Source of the DNA: Cinnamomum chago
Taxonomy: Eukaryota > Streptophyta > Magnoliopsida > Laurales > Lauraceae
DNA length: 64,000 nt
Direction: 5' to 3'
NCBI GenBank assembly: GCA_038049695.1
Contig: CP142456.1
Span: forward strand, 65,933,922-65,997,921
Part shown: positions 43,501 to 56,400 of the stretch, in pieces
Layout of the letters: each line of letters begins with the position of its first letter
Numbering within the stretch: the stretch's first letter is position 1
The notes under the pieces: generated by a model
What the model saw: only the letters and a program-made list of their open reading frames with translations
Told to the model about the DNA's origin: nothing
Database searches by the model: none
Translations under genes and position numbers: made by a program

Positions 43501-46500
43501 ACGACACAACAATTTATATCAACAATTTGTACTTGTAATTTATAATTATGATACTTGTAATTTATGATTGTAAGTTGTAACTTTAAGTTTTATTTTTTTT
43601 CATTTGTAATTTGATTTATGAATAATCATCAAAGTTTAAATGTTTGTTTCAACTTTCAAGTTGTAATGACATTAAAGTTGTAGACTTTATTTTAATAAAC
43701 TTTTCAAAGTTGTGAGTTTTTTTTTTTTTTTTTCATTTTTCATTTACTTCATTAAAAAAAAATCATAGCACATTGGCCGACTGGACTATGGCATGGCCCA
43801 GCTAGGCACGTGGCCGAGCACGGCACGGTCTGGCTTGTGCCAGCGGGCTGTGCTGGGCACGGCATGGCTCGTGAGAATTCATGGGCTGGCACCGCACAGC
43901 CCATGCTCGAGCTGGTCCAGCCAAGTAGTGCCAGCCCAGCCTGTTTTACACCTCTAATCTTCACACTATCTAAGTACAATGGATCTTCCCACACATGGCA
44001 TGTCCATACACCACATAGTGCATTGAAGACCCTGAAAATAAAAAAATGCAATACACAAAGGCCCCTAAAATTAGGAAATGGACATCTACTATTCTCAACT
44101 TGTCAGCAAATTTAAACTGAGAATGCCCCACAGCTTAGTAAAGTCATCACTCAATTGTATTTAGACCCAGCACTTGGTGTAACAGTGACACCATTATTCA
44201 AAAGAAAAGTTACAGTTGACGGGATGAGAGAAAATGTTAGCTTGATCGTCCAAAAACACTAAGATGCCTTGTGGCCCTTGAATCATCTCACATGACACGT
44301 CTGAACCATGTAAGTTGTATGCAGTACGAGGAATTCCCATCTATTCTTCTTTTGCACTGGAACTGGTAGTAATATTTTACATACTTCTTTTCCATGCAAC
44401 TAGATTTCGACCTACAAACATACTGTAGCCTGTGATAGACCAACTATTAAAGGTTGAGTAGCTTAGTCAGCTTTAGAATGGGTATCAATCCAAAAAATTC
44501 CCTCATGTAGTATAAAGGTTTCCCTGCCCAGGAGACCCCCTAAGATATCTTAAAAATCTGACTATGCTTCAAGACATAAAGAACAAGGAGACTGCATGTT
44601 TTTGGCTCACAACACTGATGATATGTGCAATAATTGGGTGCGGGATTGCAAGGCAGATTAGTTTGCCAATCAATCTCTGTTTCTTCCTAGGATCTCCAAG
44701 GAGTTATCCACTTTCAGGCCCCATTGATGATTTTGTTTTACCGGGCTATCAATAATTCAATATCTCCAGCCCTAAGCTTTCCTGTCCTTTGTAAGAAGAT
44801 TTCTGCGAGACAAAGATACCCTTCTGAGACCTTGCCACCTGAGTTGCTAAGAAATGACACAGACCAAATCCTTGGCTTCCTATCCAACTTAATGAAGTCA
44901 CTTTTATCTTCAACCAGATGACGTAGTCCACATCTCTTCCGTCCTTACAAGTCAGGTGTAATCTTAATTACTTCTTTTTAATCCCATGAACTTGCTACCT
45001 TCTAAACTTGCCAAACTTTTCAAGGAGACTGTTTATAAGTTACAAGCTTATATAACCTTCCTTAGACTGTACACCCTTTTAGCTTTATTTTATGGGTAGA
45101 AACATGCTGGTATACACATATAATTCCTTATGCAAATTACCATCTAAAAATGCACTTTTTACATCTGACTGGTGCAAGTACCTTCCTTTATTTGCTGCCA
45201 TTAAAGATGGAAAAATCTTATGGAGTTAGTTTAGTACCTAGGGAAAAATGTCTTTATGTAATTCATTCTATATGTTTGTGCGAAACCATATTAACAACTC
45301 AAGCCTTATGTCTTCAGTGGAACCATATGCCTCATACTGCAGCATAAACCCACTTATGGCCTGCACCTTTCTTTCTTGGCGGAAAGGTGACCAAATGTTG
45401 CCTTTTATTTTCTTAGGTGCATGCATTTCCTCTTCCATGATCCCTATCAACTTTCGACATTCAAGAAGACCAAACAGCCAATTTTTTCTAGGACAAATGA
45501 ACCCAATCTTCTCATACAATAGTAACTTAGACATTGTTGGCCCCCTAACACATGTTTTGAGATACACTGCAAGTGCAGAGTGCTATCAACTTTTCCATTG
45601 TCACAACCATGAAGCTGTTACCTAAAAAAGAACACAAAGCTTGCCCATCCAATCAGACACCCCCACGTCACGACGAAGGAAAAAAAAAAAAAAGGAACAG
45701 TTGGATGCTTCACCAAGTTTGGCAAAGATGCATGCACGCACACACAAACACAGAAAAAAAAAAAGCCTCATAAACTGAAGAAGGAACACGAAATTTTCTT
45801 CTAAACGATTGACTTAATGGGAACCTGATGATCACATATGAGGAGGGATGAGTACATTTCTCTGATGTCATATTGAAATCTAGTGAAATCAGTGACCTAT
45901 ATGGAGGAACATGATTAATAAATAAAAGATAAGAAGGAAGATAGATGTGTGTCAATAAGAGAATAGGGCCAATGTGAAGTCCTCATTTATTAAAGAACAT
46001 TGTTAAAAATAGGTGCCTGTATATTCATTAGATTCTTTGTGGCCTGTTCAAGGTATCATTCCAAAAACTGTCTACTGTCTCCAGTGTATCCCACTCCACT
46101 AACTAGATACGATGTACCTCCCACTGTCTATATAAAATGTATCTGCCCACACTTGTGGAACATCTGCACACTGTAAGGTGAACAGGATTACATCATTAAG
46201 TACACCCACACACCAAGCCTTCATCCCAAGCTATTAGAGAAAAAGGAGAGAGGATTTTTTTTTTTTTTTTTTGAATCATCATCTTATAATTCATAAATTG
46301 CAATTGAAGAGCTTCAGATTCTCCCATTCATGATATGAGACAGATGAGAATATTGGGAATTAAAAAAAGAGGAAAAGAAAAAACTCCTTGCGCTTTCATG
46401 GTCGGCTTCTAACAAACATCGAAACAGAGTCCCATAGAAAGTTGTGGAACTGACTGAATGCACCAAACATGAGGAACCAGTCTTGAAGGTGAATAGTTTC

Positions 46501-49500
46501 CACGTTGACTTGTAAATCTCCGCTATGAACTTTGATTTTCCTTTAGGGAATGAATGCCTAAAACGCGGCCTTAGGCCCTTAGGCCAGTGAATGAGGAATT
46601 TGGATCTTCTGATTTGAAATACTCTGTAGACGTCCTACATAAATGGTTTGGTGTTTCTTATAAATGATCTTTATCGCTGGAAAAATGGTCCCTCATGGAT
46701 GTAATTATGAAGCACAACTAACTGATATTTGCCGTGGGTGACCTTACCATTCATTTCTTGTTTGGTTTACTACTGCCTAAGACGATAATTTGTGAGCTTT
46801 TATTTTGGATTGCCTCCTGGATTTCTTCTTGTGGCTGTTTGTTTAGCCTCTTTTTTTTTTTTTTTTCTTTGTGTTATTTCCTGTCCTTGGTAGGTCTTAA
46901 GCCTGCTGTACAGGCCTCTTGTACTGCTAGCCTTTGATTAATGATACTAACTATTCAAAAAAAAAAAAAGCAAAAATGCAAAAAATGTCAGCTTTTGATT
47001 ATGTAGTTTCTCCATAATAAATTAAAGTGCTTCATTGAACAGGACAAAGTTAGGTATGAAAAGAAACAGATTCAAGCACGTCGTGATACTGCTGTACAGA
47101 AGCTTTGCACAGGATTCATGCAAGATTTAGTCCTATCATCCGACAGTTCTGTTGAGCAGCCAGTTTCTGATTCATTACCTACTAAATTAGAAGTAATAGT
47201 TCCCAGAGGAGAAGATTCAAATCCAGAGCTGTTACTCGATGGTTCCCCTCACGTAAATCACGAGGATGCATGTGATGAGCTGATCCAGAAACCGATACCA
47301 ATTTCCATTGAAGTTACCATAAATAATCACCCAGAAAATGCTGGAGTCAATTATGAAAATGTTGCAGATCCAGTTATTGATACTGCTGATTATTCAGTAG
47401 TTCAGCCATTTGAATCAACTCTTCCAGTTGTACTCAATAATGTAGTGGAGAATGGAATAATATCGCCGAGTCGTGACATATCAACAAATGTAACCGGTAA
47501 AGCTTTTGTCTCTATTTTATGATGCTTGTAACACTTATTTCTTTACTGTCTCTATGCTTTCATATCACTATGATTCTAACTGCTTATTTGTCAGGTGAAG
47601 TATTTTCAAGCAAATCATATGAGACCCTTTTTTTGGTGGAATCTTCAGGAGATGGAAACAAACAGCATGACAAACCTATATGTGAGGCTTCTTTGCCACA
47701 ACCAGAAATTGGTATCTGTGTTGCAGCAATAAGTAAGCTCACACATCTTTGCTTCTTTCATTTTTTTTTTTTTTTTTTTAACTTTCTGCATGTTTCTACT
47801 TCCCCATTCTTGTAGTTTTGTTACGTTTTCTTTCTGATGGCTCCATATCTTATCATCATTGCAATGCTTCTAGGGTGTCGTAACATCTGCTGCATTCACC
47901 ACCTTCACTTCCACACCCACACCTATTTGCTTTGTGGTTCTTTAATTTGTTGCCTCTTTTTGATGTGCCACATGGTCCTTCAATATGCATAGATTTAGAT
48001 CAAGATTCCTAAAATTGATTATTCTCCAAACATGAAGGCCATGCCTTTAACAAATTTCACGAGGGCATGACAACTGCATATATACATAATCCACTCACCT
48101 TCACTTTGATCTTATCATTTCATCTTGTATGTTTTCCTTCAAATCATCATGATCAGCTGCAACCTATAACCCTTTTAATCTAGGGTTGCTCTTCATTAGT
48201 CTCCCCTTCTTTTAGTGACTTCTACTTTAGCACTTGTGTAAATGATTCACATGTGTAATGGTTACACATCAAATGAGGTGTGAAAGTGGTGTGTAAATGT
48301 GACCATTTTGAAATGGAAATTTTCACACCTCAAGGGGTGGTAAAATGGTTACGTGCATAGTTACCTAATTCAGTCCGGTAGGCTACGAATCCTGTCCCAT
48401 TCGAATCGAATAATTCACTGTTCAATTCGGTCCAAGTCGGGATAGGATTTTGAGAAAGAAGAGTTTGTAGTAGTTTGTCCCAGTGGAGAAGAAGCTGGGA
48501 AGAACTTGTAGTCTTTTCCAACTATGCAAGATAGAAAAAATTGGGCATTTAATGCAATGTGGTACAACTCCCTTTTTCGCTTTAAAGAGAGGAAGAGAAA
48601 CTTCTCTCTTTGAGGTCATAGTTGTCAAGTTCGTTTCGGAACCCGTTTTGGTTTGGCTCCAAAGTGAAACATTTCGGCCTATTCAGGCATTTTGCTTTTC
48701 AATTCGGAAATTCATTTTGAAAAAAAAATAAAAAATAAAAAAAAAATATATATATATATATATATTGAAAAAATATACAAAATTCCATTCAACAGGTGGT
48801 GAGCCAGGGCCCATTGCTCAATTTGCTAATCGAATTTTTCAGTGGGCCACTCATATAAAATCAAAACTATTTAATTCTGCATAAACAGTACTAATTAAAC
48901 TTTATTACTCTACTCAAATTAAATGGCCCACTTTAGATCGATATTTTTTTAAATGATTTCATAAAATATTTAATAACACCAAACGTTACTGTAACTCGTG
49001 ATGGACCTTGATCATAGGCATTTTCTTTTTTGGTCCCTTGATTTTTTTCTTAAGTGGGCCTCTTAAATACTCAACAGTAAGTATCATTCCAATCTTATCA
49101 TCGATTAAATATAAGTGGGCCTTTGAAGAATTTTCCAGCAATTAAAAATCAGTGGGCCTCACTTTTTGGATCTCATCACGACCCCTCAATGCCTCATTCA
49201 CAATGGCAACATCGAAATGCCTTTATAAAGATAGCGTCCCGAGTTCTGACCACTTAGGCCCTTCATCAAAACATACGAAAGAAAGAAATGAAGCAAAAAA
49301 AAAGAAGAAATGGAAGAAGACATCGAGATTTGACATTCCTAGCGCTCTGACGAGATTTTTGCAAGGAAATCCAACTGGGGCAGCAATGACGACCTTCGAT
49401 GAGGGAGGAAATGCAGGTAGATCTCAGCTAGGGCAAGGATTCAGACCTTTGCTTCGGCAGTGAACAATCTCAAAAGTAAATAGGGAAAGAGAAAATTTTG

Positions 49501-52500
49501 TGGTTGATATTTGTAGTTTGGAGTCCAATTTATAGATGGAATGAGATTTTGAAGCTTCTATGCTACTGAAGAAGATGGAACGAACAATTGCTTGAAAAAA
49601 GGTATGTACAATGATTTTTTTCTTTTTATTTTTGTTCAGATTTGTTCAAATGCCCAATCCATTTTTCTTCTTTTAATGTTTGACCCCCTCGATTCATCCG
49701 AATCGACAGATTCGGAACTAGTTCGTCCGAAATTAGTGGTTTTGGATGGAAACCCTATATTTTGGGCGAAATCAAACGAAATCTGAACCAAACCTCTTTA
49801 AGTGGGATGTTCGGTTCGGTTTTGACTTCGAGACTAACAAATTCTGACATTTCGTCCGAATTGAAATGAATTTGATAACTATGCTATTGGTCCTTTCCAA
49901 AAGTACAACCTCCTTTCTCACTCCATCTCCATGCTCTCTTTGTAAGAAATAAAAGTGGATATTTAATCCAAAAGATACAACTTCCTTTCTCTCCCTTATC
50001 TCTTATCCAGTCTTTTGTCTTTTTAGAGTCTTAAAAGTTGGATACTTGAGAAATTCAAGGGGCTCATAATGCAGCCCACCTATTAGAAATTCAAATCAAT
50101 GAAAAGTATTGTTCTAATCTTTTGTTTAGGATTCAACAAATTTTTACTTTGAAAAAACTTGGGCCCACCGTACGATTAAATGCATATAGAGCACTTGATT
50201 ATAATAATAACATAATGTTCATGTTTTATATTGGTCAATGTGACGATGGAACCTTCTTTTATCAAATTGAAAATCCTCATCATGCTTATTATTAGTAGGA
50301 AGCATATAATTTATCACAACTCAAATAGCTGACCGAATGTAGTTGGGACAAGGCTTTGATGATGATAATGATGGTCTTTATATATTCATTTGTTTCTATT
50401 CTTTGTGAATTATTATTATTTATATATTTACTAAAGTATCTAAAGCTTTAGTAAAATATTTCCATAAATATTGAGTTGGATTTATGAATTACAATATCAA
50501 ACTAATCGAACTTGAATTGCAAATCAAGCGAATTGAAAAAAGAATTAAGTAAACCTATCCCATGGAAGAGTTTGAGCAAGTGTAGAACTTAGAACTGTAG
50601 ACTCAAATTTGAATAAGTCGAATTGTGAATCAGGTAACTATGGTTACATGTCACTGTAGCAAGGTGGGGTACAGTTTGGGACTCCCGGACACTATCAATG
50701 ACATTTTTTGAACTTTTGTGGGCCCCAAATTCATGATCTGAACTGTCCATCTTCTTTAAAGGGCTAAGAAACGATGTATAATTTCACATCTTAAATCTTC
50801 ATGGGTTTTGAGAAATTTGTGAGAAACTTAAAAAAATCCCAACCTATACATCTAATTTTATGCACTTCTAGGGACCCTCAATTCATGATCCGAAGTCCGA
50901 ACCATTCAACATTCTTTTATTAACAATAAATTAAGGCTTATGGTTTCATATATCAATTGTTCATGGATTTTGAGAAATTTGAGAAAAATGTCCAAAAGAT
51001 CCAAATGCATCTAAAACTGTAAGGTGTACTCATTTACTCATGTGAAAATGATGATTTTGACAAACATGATAATTTGTTTCACATGTGGAGCATTTGCACC
51101 ACCAGTTAAGCAAATCCCTCCTTCTCTAGCCATTCAGTGTCAGTTGCCTTTAGCGGTCCCTGTGCACGTATGTAACATTTACATTTGTAAAATGCCCTAT
51201 CCCGTGTGTAAAAGACAAAGAGTCCCTTAGATACTTTCTATAAGGGTTGTTTCTTGTCTTCCTTATGCATGCTTATACTGAGAAAATTAGGGATGGCCAT
51301 GCTGTCACAAATCAAGAAATGGCGTGCTCTGTGGGGGCCCACCTGCTCCCCTCTGGTGTGTTTCTACTCATCCCATGCTGCTCATCTGAGCCGACTTGAC
51401 TCAAGGTTGACCGAGTAGTCCCTCAAATCCAAGTTTTAAAACCTTGTGCATAATTCTCTCTATAGATTTTGTTCACTGTTCAACCTTCATTCCAGGTCCA
51501 TATGCTTCTTTCAAGAATCAACACTTCATAGCGGTTGTTCTTAGCATGTGCAAAAAGGATCTATACTCATTGTTTCTTAATGGTCCATTTGTTTGCTGTG
51601 TTTAACTAATTCCTAGGAACTCTATCAAAGGGACTAAATTTAAGTAGTACAGGTGAAGATCCACAAACGGCCATTGGATAGTCTCCCCTTTGGTAGGAAA
51701 TAATTACCTAGCCATCATCCTTGTAAATCAAAACTAAGTGGGGGTTCATTTCGATCTCTATCTCATATCGGTCACTCCTCACCTCTTTAATCTATCATTA
51801 GACCTTTACGCTGAATTCCTAGCAATTTGATACCGAGCAAACAAACGGCCCTTCTATAGTTCCAACTCTCCATCTAAGATGCCATTTAAAAAAAAACTCC
51901 ATATATTTTTGAACCTTATAATAGAAAAATTTCCCTGTTTTGTAAACTAATGAGCACATTTGAAGACAAAACTTGCGTGCATGCAGATGTGGGCATTTCT
52001 ACTAAAACGGCATTAGCTTTTTTTTTATTTTTTATTTTTTTTTATTTTTAAGTTTCTCTTTTTTCCACACATTTGTATGCTTCATCTACCCATCCTAAGC
52101 TATCCTATTTTCTTATTTTCTTAATGCCTGCTACTGGCTGATACGTCCGTGTTCTTTATTTACGGAACTCTTTGCTCTTCCTAGTTTCTTCAGAAATAAA
52201 AACCCCCTGGATCCACGATCCAAGGTTCCCTATCATGGATCTGCTTCATGGACTAGAGGTTCTAATGTCTTAAATTGTTGGACCTGTAATGATGTTGGTT
52301 TCAGCTCCTATGAGAAGATCCAGTCATTTTGATTGGCAAGAAGCATCCAAAAGTTCCATAACAGCTGAGCAAAGCACAGAAACCATAGATGAATTTGAGG
52401 ATGTGAAACTTGATGATGATTGTTCGGATACAGAAATTGTGAAGAATGAAATTGTTTACATCTATCGCCAGGCCAGAAAGAAACGGTCATACAAGGTATT

Positions 52501-53006
52501 TCACCCTTGCATTTGCTTAGGACCATAGGCGATGCATATATTCTTTCATTTATAACTGTATGAAAAATTCACCCAGACGCAGAACTGAATTAAGTGACAG
52601 TACCTGGACTGAATCAGGATCCAATTGTAATATACTTATTGTTACTTGTATGCATATATGTCTCATGGACCCAGTCCTGAACTCAAGTAAAAGTGGGTCC
52701 AAATAATGGGCCTCTGCCTTTTTTTTTTTTTTTTTTTTTTAACACGGGTTTTTTGGGTACCCATTTTCTTGTTCCATTTATAACTCTGAAACTGATGTTT
52801 TTCTTCTTTATTAGAAAAAACTCCAGGATGCACTCACTTCAAAACTAAGGCCTACAAAGAAACCAGACTATGAGCAGATAGCAATTTGGTATGCTGAGGC
52901 AGAAACCAGACGGAGAGCGGGTGAATCATCATCTGCTTCAACAGACTTGCGCTCAAAGGGGCCTTTAACTCATGATTCTTGCATATCAGATTGGGAGCTT
53001 TTGTAA
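40527..53006 (+). CDS. Conserved plant protein of unknown function, 355 aa, five coding exons
   Basis: Exons 40527-40619, 47043-47496, 47595-47732, 52305-52495 and 52815-53006 all have GT-AG borders with compatible phases and give 1,068 nt. The start is the first ATG after the predicted leader. The N-terminus (MDMKSKGIAWVGNIYQKLEA) and a C-terminal block (RQARKKRSYKKKLQDAL, then KPDYEQIAIWYAEAE) are the parts that look conserved. The protein ends SDWELL. The middle (about residues 60-245) is acidic, Ser/Pro-rich and probably disordered. There is no signal peptide or membrane segment. From memory it belongs to a small uncharacterised plant family with GIAWVGNIYQK and a WELL end, but no function or symbol is known to me. 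The basic RQARKKRSYKKK run could be a nuclear signal (inference). Introns 1 and 3 are 6.4 and 4.6 kb and full of transposon remains. Confidence 0.82.
40620..42640. other. First part of coding intron 1, no gene
   Basis: AT-rich intron sequence. No other gene or clear element is visible. A (ggga)n run lies near 42484-42503. Confidence 0.5.
42700..43480 (-). repeat. GC-rich cggcacggccc patch plus four PBS-like tandem units in intron 1
   Basis: 42715-42850 is built from cggcacgg/cccagc words, as in hAT subterminal regions. Then four diverged units follow. Each contains, on the minus strand, ggttattaacatggtatcag plus agccagatgtcacgagttcgaa variants (around 43040-43075, 43090-43125, 43250-43290 and 43428-43470). 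The 12-mer TGGTATCAGAGC is the primer-binding sequence for initiator tRNA-Met, so the units look like amplified LTR/PBS junctions of a Copia element, or SINE-like copies with a B-box-like gagttcgaaacc. Confidence 0.55.
43740..43956 (-). mobile_element. hAT-like transposon end in intron 1 (partial)
   Basis: GC-rich words (ggcacgg, gctgggc) lead to ttttacacctcta at 43944-43956. On the minus strand this reads TAGAGGTGTAAAA, a typical hAT terminal repeat. The opposite terminus was not found. It may be the GC-rich patch at 42715-42850. Confidence 0.45.
44560..45580 (-). pseudogene. Dead Ty1/Copia reverse transcriptase in intron 1
   Basis: The minus strand, in several frames, gives the order of a Copia RT. 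First comes MEEEMHA (45.45 kb), then a YKADGS-like block (YEAYGSTEDIR), VKSAFLDGNLHKELYVY (about 45165-45115) and LLEKFGKF. These are followed by DYVIW near the position of the YVDD motif (catalytic residues not preserved), VARSQKGIFVSQKSSYKGQ (44840-44790) and RLIGKLICLA (about 44680). Many stops and shifts make it non-functional. No LTRs could be paired around it. The host gene reads through it in the opposite sense. Confidence 0.8.
46720..46970 (+). mobile_element. Probable LINE 3' end with poly-A in intron 1
   Basis: A T/G-rich stretch (ttttggattgcctcctgg..., ctgcttgtac-like words) ends with ctagcctttgattaatgatac and a poly-A run at 46957-46969. This is the typical tail of a 5'-truncated plant L1. 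No coding part remains and a target-site duplication was not found. Confidence 0.45.
47733..48347. other. Start of coding intron 3, no element recognised
   Basis: Intron sequence with a poly-T tract at 47761-47779. No gene on either strand. Confidence 0.5.
48356..50642. mobile_element. hAT-like element in intron 3, 2.29 kb including a nested relative
   Basis: Left end catagttacctaattca and right end (inverted: catagttacctgattca) differ at one of 17 bases. Flanks are gttacgtg (48348-48355) and gttacatg (50643-50650), an 8-bp duplication with one change, as expected for hAT. No transposase frame is present. A second element (48617-49883) interrupts it. Confidence 0.7.
48617..49883. mobile_element. 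Nested TIR element, 1.27 kb, related ends
   Basis: The left end catagttgtcaagttcgtttc and the right end (inverted: catagttatcaaattcatttc) match at about 18 of 21 bases. The ends resemble those of the surrounding element, so it may be a sister copy. Its flanks give no clear 8-bp duplication. Interior holds a (TA)n run at 48746-48764 and no transposase. Confidence 0.55.
50651..52304. other. Rest of coding intron 3
   Basis: AT-rich intron with T-rich tracts near 52018-52050. The acceptor tttcag lies at 52299-52304. No second gene. Confidence 0.5.
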
Positions 53007-53427
53007 ATAAGCAGAGAACGCAATGCTTTGTTAAAATAACCAAGCAAGGCTCAGGTCACATAGCTGTTGCTGCTGTGAAGATAGATGTTGCAGCTCTCAT
53101 TTTTAATGTGACTGGAGGGGGCAGATGATTATCCATCAATTCTATGGGTGGAATGATGTTCATAAAGTTGCATTCCCTTTGCTGGGAAAATGACTCTATT
53201 TCTCATTCATGTACCTTCTTCTTATTTTTTTTTTTTTTTTTTTACATCTTTCCAGAGCTCTACACTTGCAACGTTATGATAAGAATTTTATCCAGATGAT
53301 TTCAATTCTTATTTATTTATTTTGATGAGCCTTGTTTGTGAGCCTGTGGGGTTCAAAGGAATGAGAAAATTTTTAAAAAACCATAAGGTGAAAGTATGTG
53401 CCTGGATTTTGAAGGATATATGAATAA
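53007..53427 (+). terminator. 3'UTR and candidate polyadenylation signal
   Basis: After the stop codon (53004-53006) the sequence is AT-rich with a poly-T tract at 53226-53243 and an aataaa at 53422-53427. The poly-A site is a guess. Earlier near-upstream elements are also possible. Confidence 0.35.
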
Positions 53428-56400
53428 AGAAGAGTAAGGGGCCGTTTGTTTTGTTTGTTTACTTATTTTTCATTGTTTTGTTTGTTTACTTATTTTTCAT
53501 GTAGAATTGAAATCCTAACAGAATGGCTAAAATTCAAAAAACAAAAGGTGAAGATACATCAACACACTCATGGCTGAATGGTATTGGGCTCTTGGTTTGC
53601 AACCGAGCTCAAATATAACCTTATTGTTTGTAATGTATTAAGCTAGTGCTAAGGTTATGAAAGTTGGAGAATTAAATAGGTTGAGTAGGTTTGGCAATCG
53701 GAGGGTTCTCAACCCTTTGGGCTGGACTAATTTCTTTGGATCCAGGGGGAAGCCGAGTAAACTCTCCTGTAGCCCCAGTGTGGTAGTGCAGTTTCGAACT
53801 TACAACTTTCGGGTGCTAACCGTGGTCTTAGGCCAATTGAACTACCTCTTGGGGTTGAATTTGATTCTACATTTGTTAGAGTTGAGGTTATATGACCTAT
53901 TTTAAAAACTGGTTTGATACAGGTTGGGGTTTATCCAGTAGACATCCTTAGTCAACCCTGCCCGTTTGCAACCTTTGATGCCCAATTAAAAGATGATCAT
54001 AGGTTTTTATTTATTTATTTATTTTTTATTTTTTATTTTAAGGAGTAAGCTGAATCCCTAGTGTCTCACACTCTTCCAGTAAGTGGGATGTGTGGAACGT
54101 CTCCTATGTGAGGCCCACCCATTGATAATCTGAACCTTTTAAAATGAGCAACACCCCTCAATTGATATATTCCCAAATTCTATTTTCATAAAAAATCGTC
54201 CCACCATAAGATTGATCACATAACTGATAAACTAATTAATGTAGATGACTAATAATGCACAAAATTGCTAATCATGTTATCAGTCATATCTTCAATCTTA
54301 TGGGAGTCAGGTTGTAGGGATACTCCCATCCATTATAGGCCCCATTGGAAAATGCCCAATTCAGGAGGCCGGTTGTAAGAATACGACCTGTTATTAGATA
54401 ATCTCATAATCCTATAACACTCACTTTTGGAGCTTCAAAATCTTAAGATATTCTAAGTGCATGTCTTCGTATTGAATTCAAAGGTGATTAATGGTTGAAT
54501 CACAGTCAAGTGTAAAATAATAGCAATTCAATTCAAGGGAGTAGGTGAGTGCAAATGGTGATCTAGAGCAGGTTGGTAACATTTTTTTTTTCTTTTTAAA
54601 CATTGAATCAAGTGTAGAGCTTTACACCCTTCACTTTAGAAAGTTAGGTGAGAACACTGTCACAACTGTAAAGATTGGGATCCACAATCTACTCAAAACT
54701 CCAATAATACTTCTTAGTTGGGACTTGAGAGTTGGGATCACACTTTCTCTAGCTGGTGCTGGGCCCCACACTCGATCAAAAGTCCAAATTCCCAGCAAGT
54801 GGTAGAGGGAGTTGTGATGATTAAAAGTATGTACAGTAATGTGTGGATAGAATATAATAGAACCATGACCCCCTATGGTGTGTTTTCCATTGATTGAATG
54901 GCCATGTGGAGAGGCATTTCAGCATTCTGACAAAAGGAAGAAGACGAGGTGGTGTTGTTTTTGAGATAGTGTTCTTGATAAAGAAATTTTGTAGATTATG
55001 CTTGGAATGTTAGTCAATGGGCTTATGATTAAAGCTCTATAACCAGTCCTTTTGAAGAAAAAGAACACATTAAGATTTCAACGCCCGGATCGAATTAAGG
55101 GGGATTGAAAAATAATTCAAACATCTGTCTATTATTTGCTATTCTACCTTGGAAGATTGGAAGCTCAGCAGCCTATCCACGCACATTTGTTTGCATTGAA
55201 TTGAATTCGTAGGATTTAATGGTAAAATTAATAGCAACAAAGGATTATTAAAGAGAAAATAAATATTGAAGGATATAAGGTGGAGATGTAGACAAAACCT
55301 TGGGACTTTTCTAGGATTTGATTTATACTAAGTGCCTATTTATTTGTAAAAGAATACATATGAATTGAATGAATATGAATCCATGGTCAAATGAACTCCA
55401 TTGAAGGATATCAAAGAGGTGAAGTATGAAAGATATGGAGTCACGGGTGAAGGATCCAAGGTATAGCAATGTAGATGAGACATTGTGTTTATTAAGTTTG
55501 GGTGATGACTGGGTATTCACTTTCTATCTTTCCTTATTCACTTTCCACTAAAGAGGAGGTTATTAGATGGTCATTTTTATATATGCACATTCGATCTTCA
55601 TTTTTAACTACTTGGGCAATTCTCTATGTATTCAAACAGGCTGGCCTAAATTGAGGGCTAATTGAAAAGTCATTTACTAGCTTCCCTTAATTCACTTTCC
55701 ATCAAAGGGAAAACAATATGATGGCCATTTGTAGATCTTCACATTTATTCCATTAATTTTAACCACTTGATTGTATTTTTTAGAATTCCATGGGATTCAA
55801 TCCCATACCAACAAATAGGCCGTGTAGAGTTTTATTCTGATGAGAATTTTTGAACATGTACCATACGAACTTCTCTTGTAGATCACCTGAGTTTATGTAA
55901 ATCATGAGAGACATGAGGGTTGGAAAGATCTCTACAAACCATCTAACTGAAAGAATTGCTGGTCCAGATGGATGTCGGAATCGAACTCACTGAGAACCTT
56001 TATGCGTTACGGTGTGAGATAGATCATGCAAACTCGATGCAAATGCTCTCAAAGCAAGGGTTCTCATTTCCCTTATATAGAGCAATCCCTAAAAGTCACG
56101 ATTACTATGGATTCTACCCCTCTTGGGATCTCATATCTCCTAACTAGCGTGAGAATTCTGTCAAACCGGGAGCCTGAGCATGATCCAAACTCTACTACCA
56201 AGAGTTTGATTCTTATCTGACTGTACTAGCTAAAATCTTGTTGTGAGTTCATCCGCGGCACACCGCTGGGCTCGTTCTGGAGTGGGCCCAATAGCAGTCG
56301 GGCCACAATTTTCCAACACTGTCATACCTTCAAAAGCACATGTATAGAGTTGTGAGAACTATCCATCCACAATACCATACCAGCTCATCCAACTTTGAGA

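Noticed and set aside
47519-47815. Read-through frame extending exon 2 or 3 of the host gene
   Set aside because: It crosses clear GT-AG borders and a poly-T intron tract; the spliced model keeps phase through all five exons.
53791-53844. tRNA gene on the minus strand
   Set aside because: Pol III boxes fit, but the cloverleaf cannot be formed and a SINE body follows.
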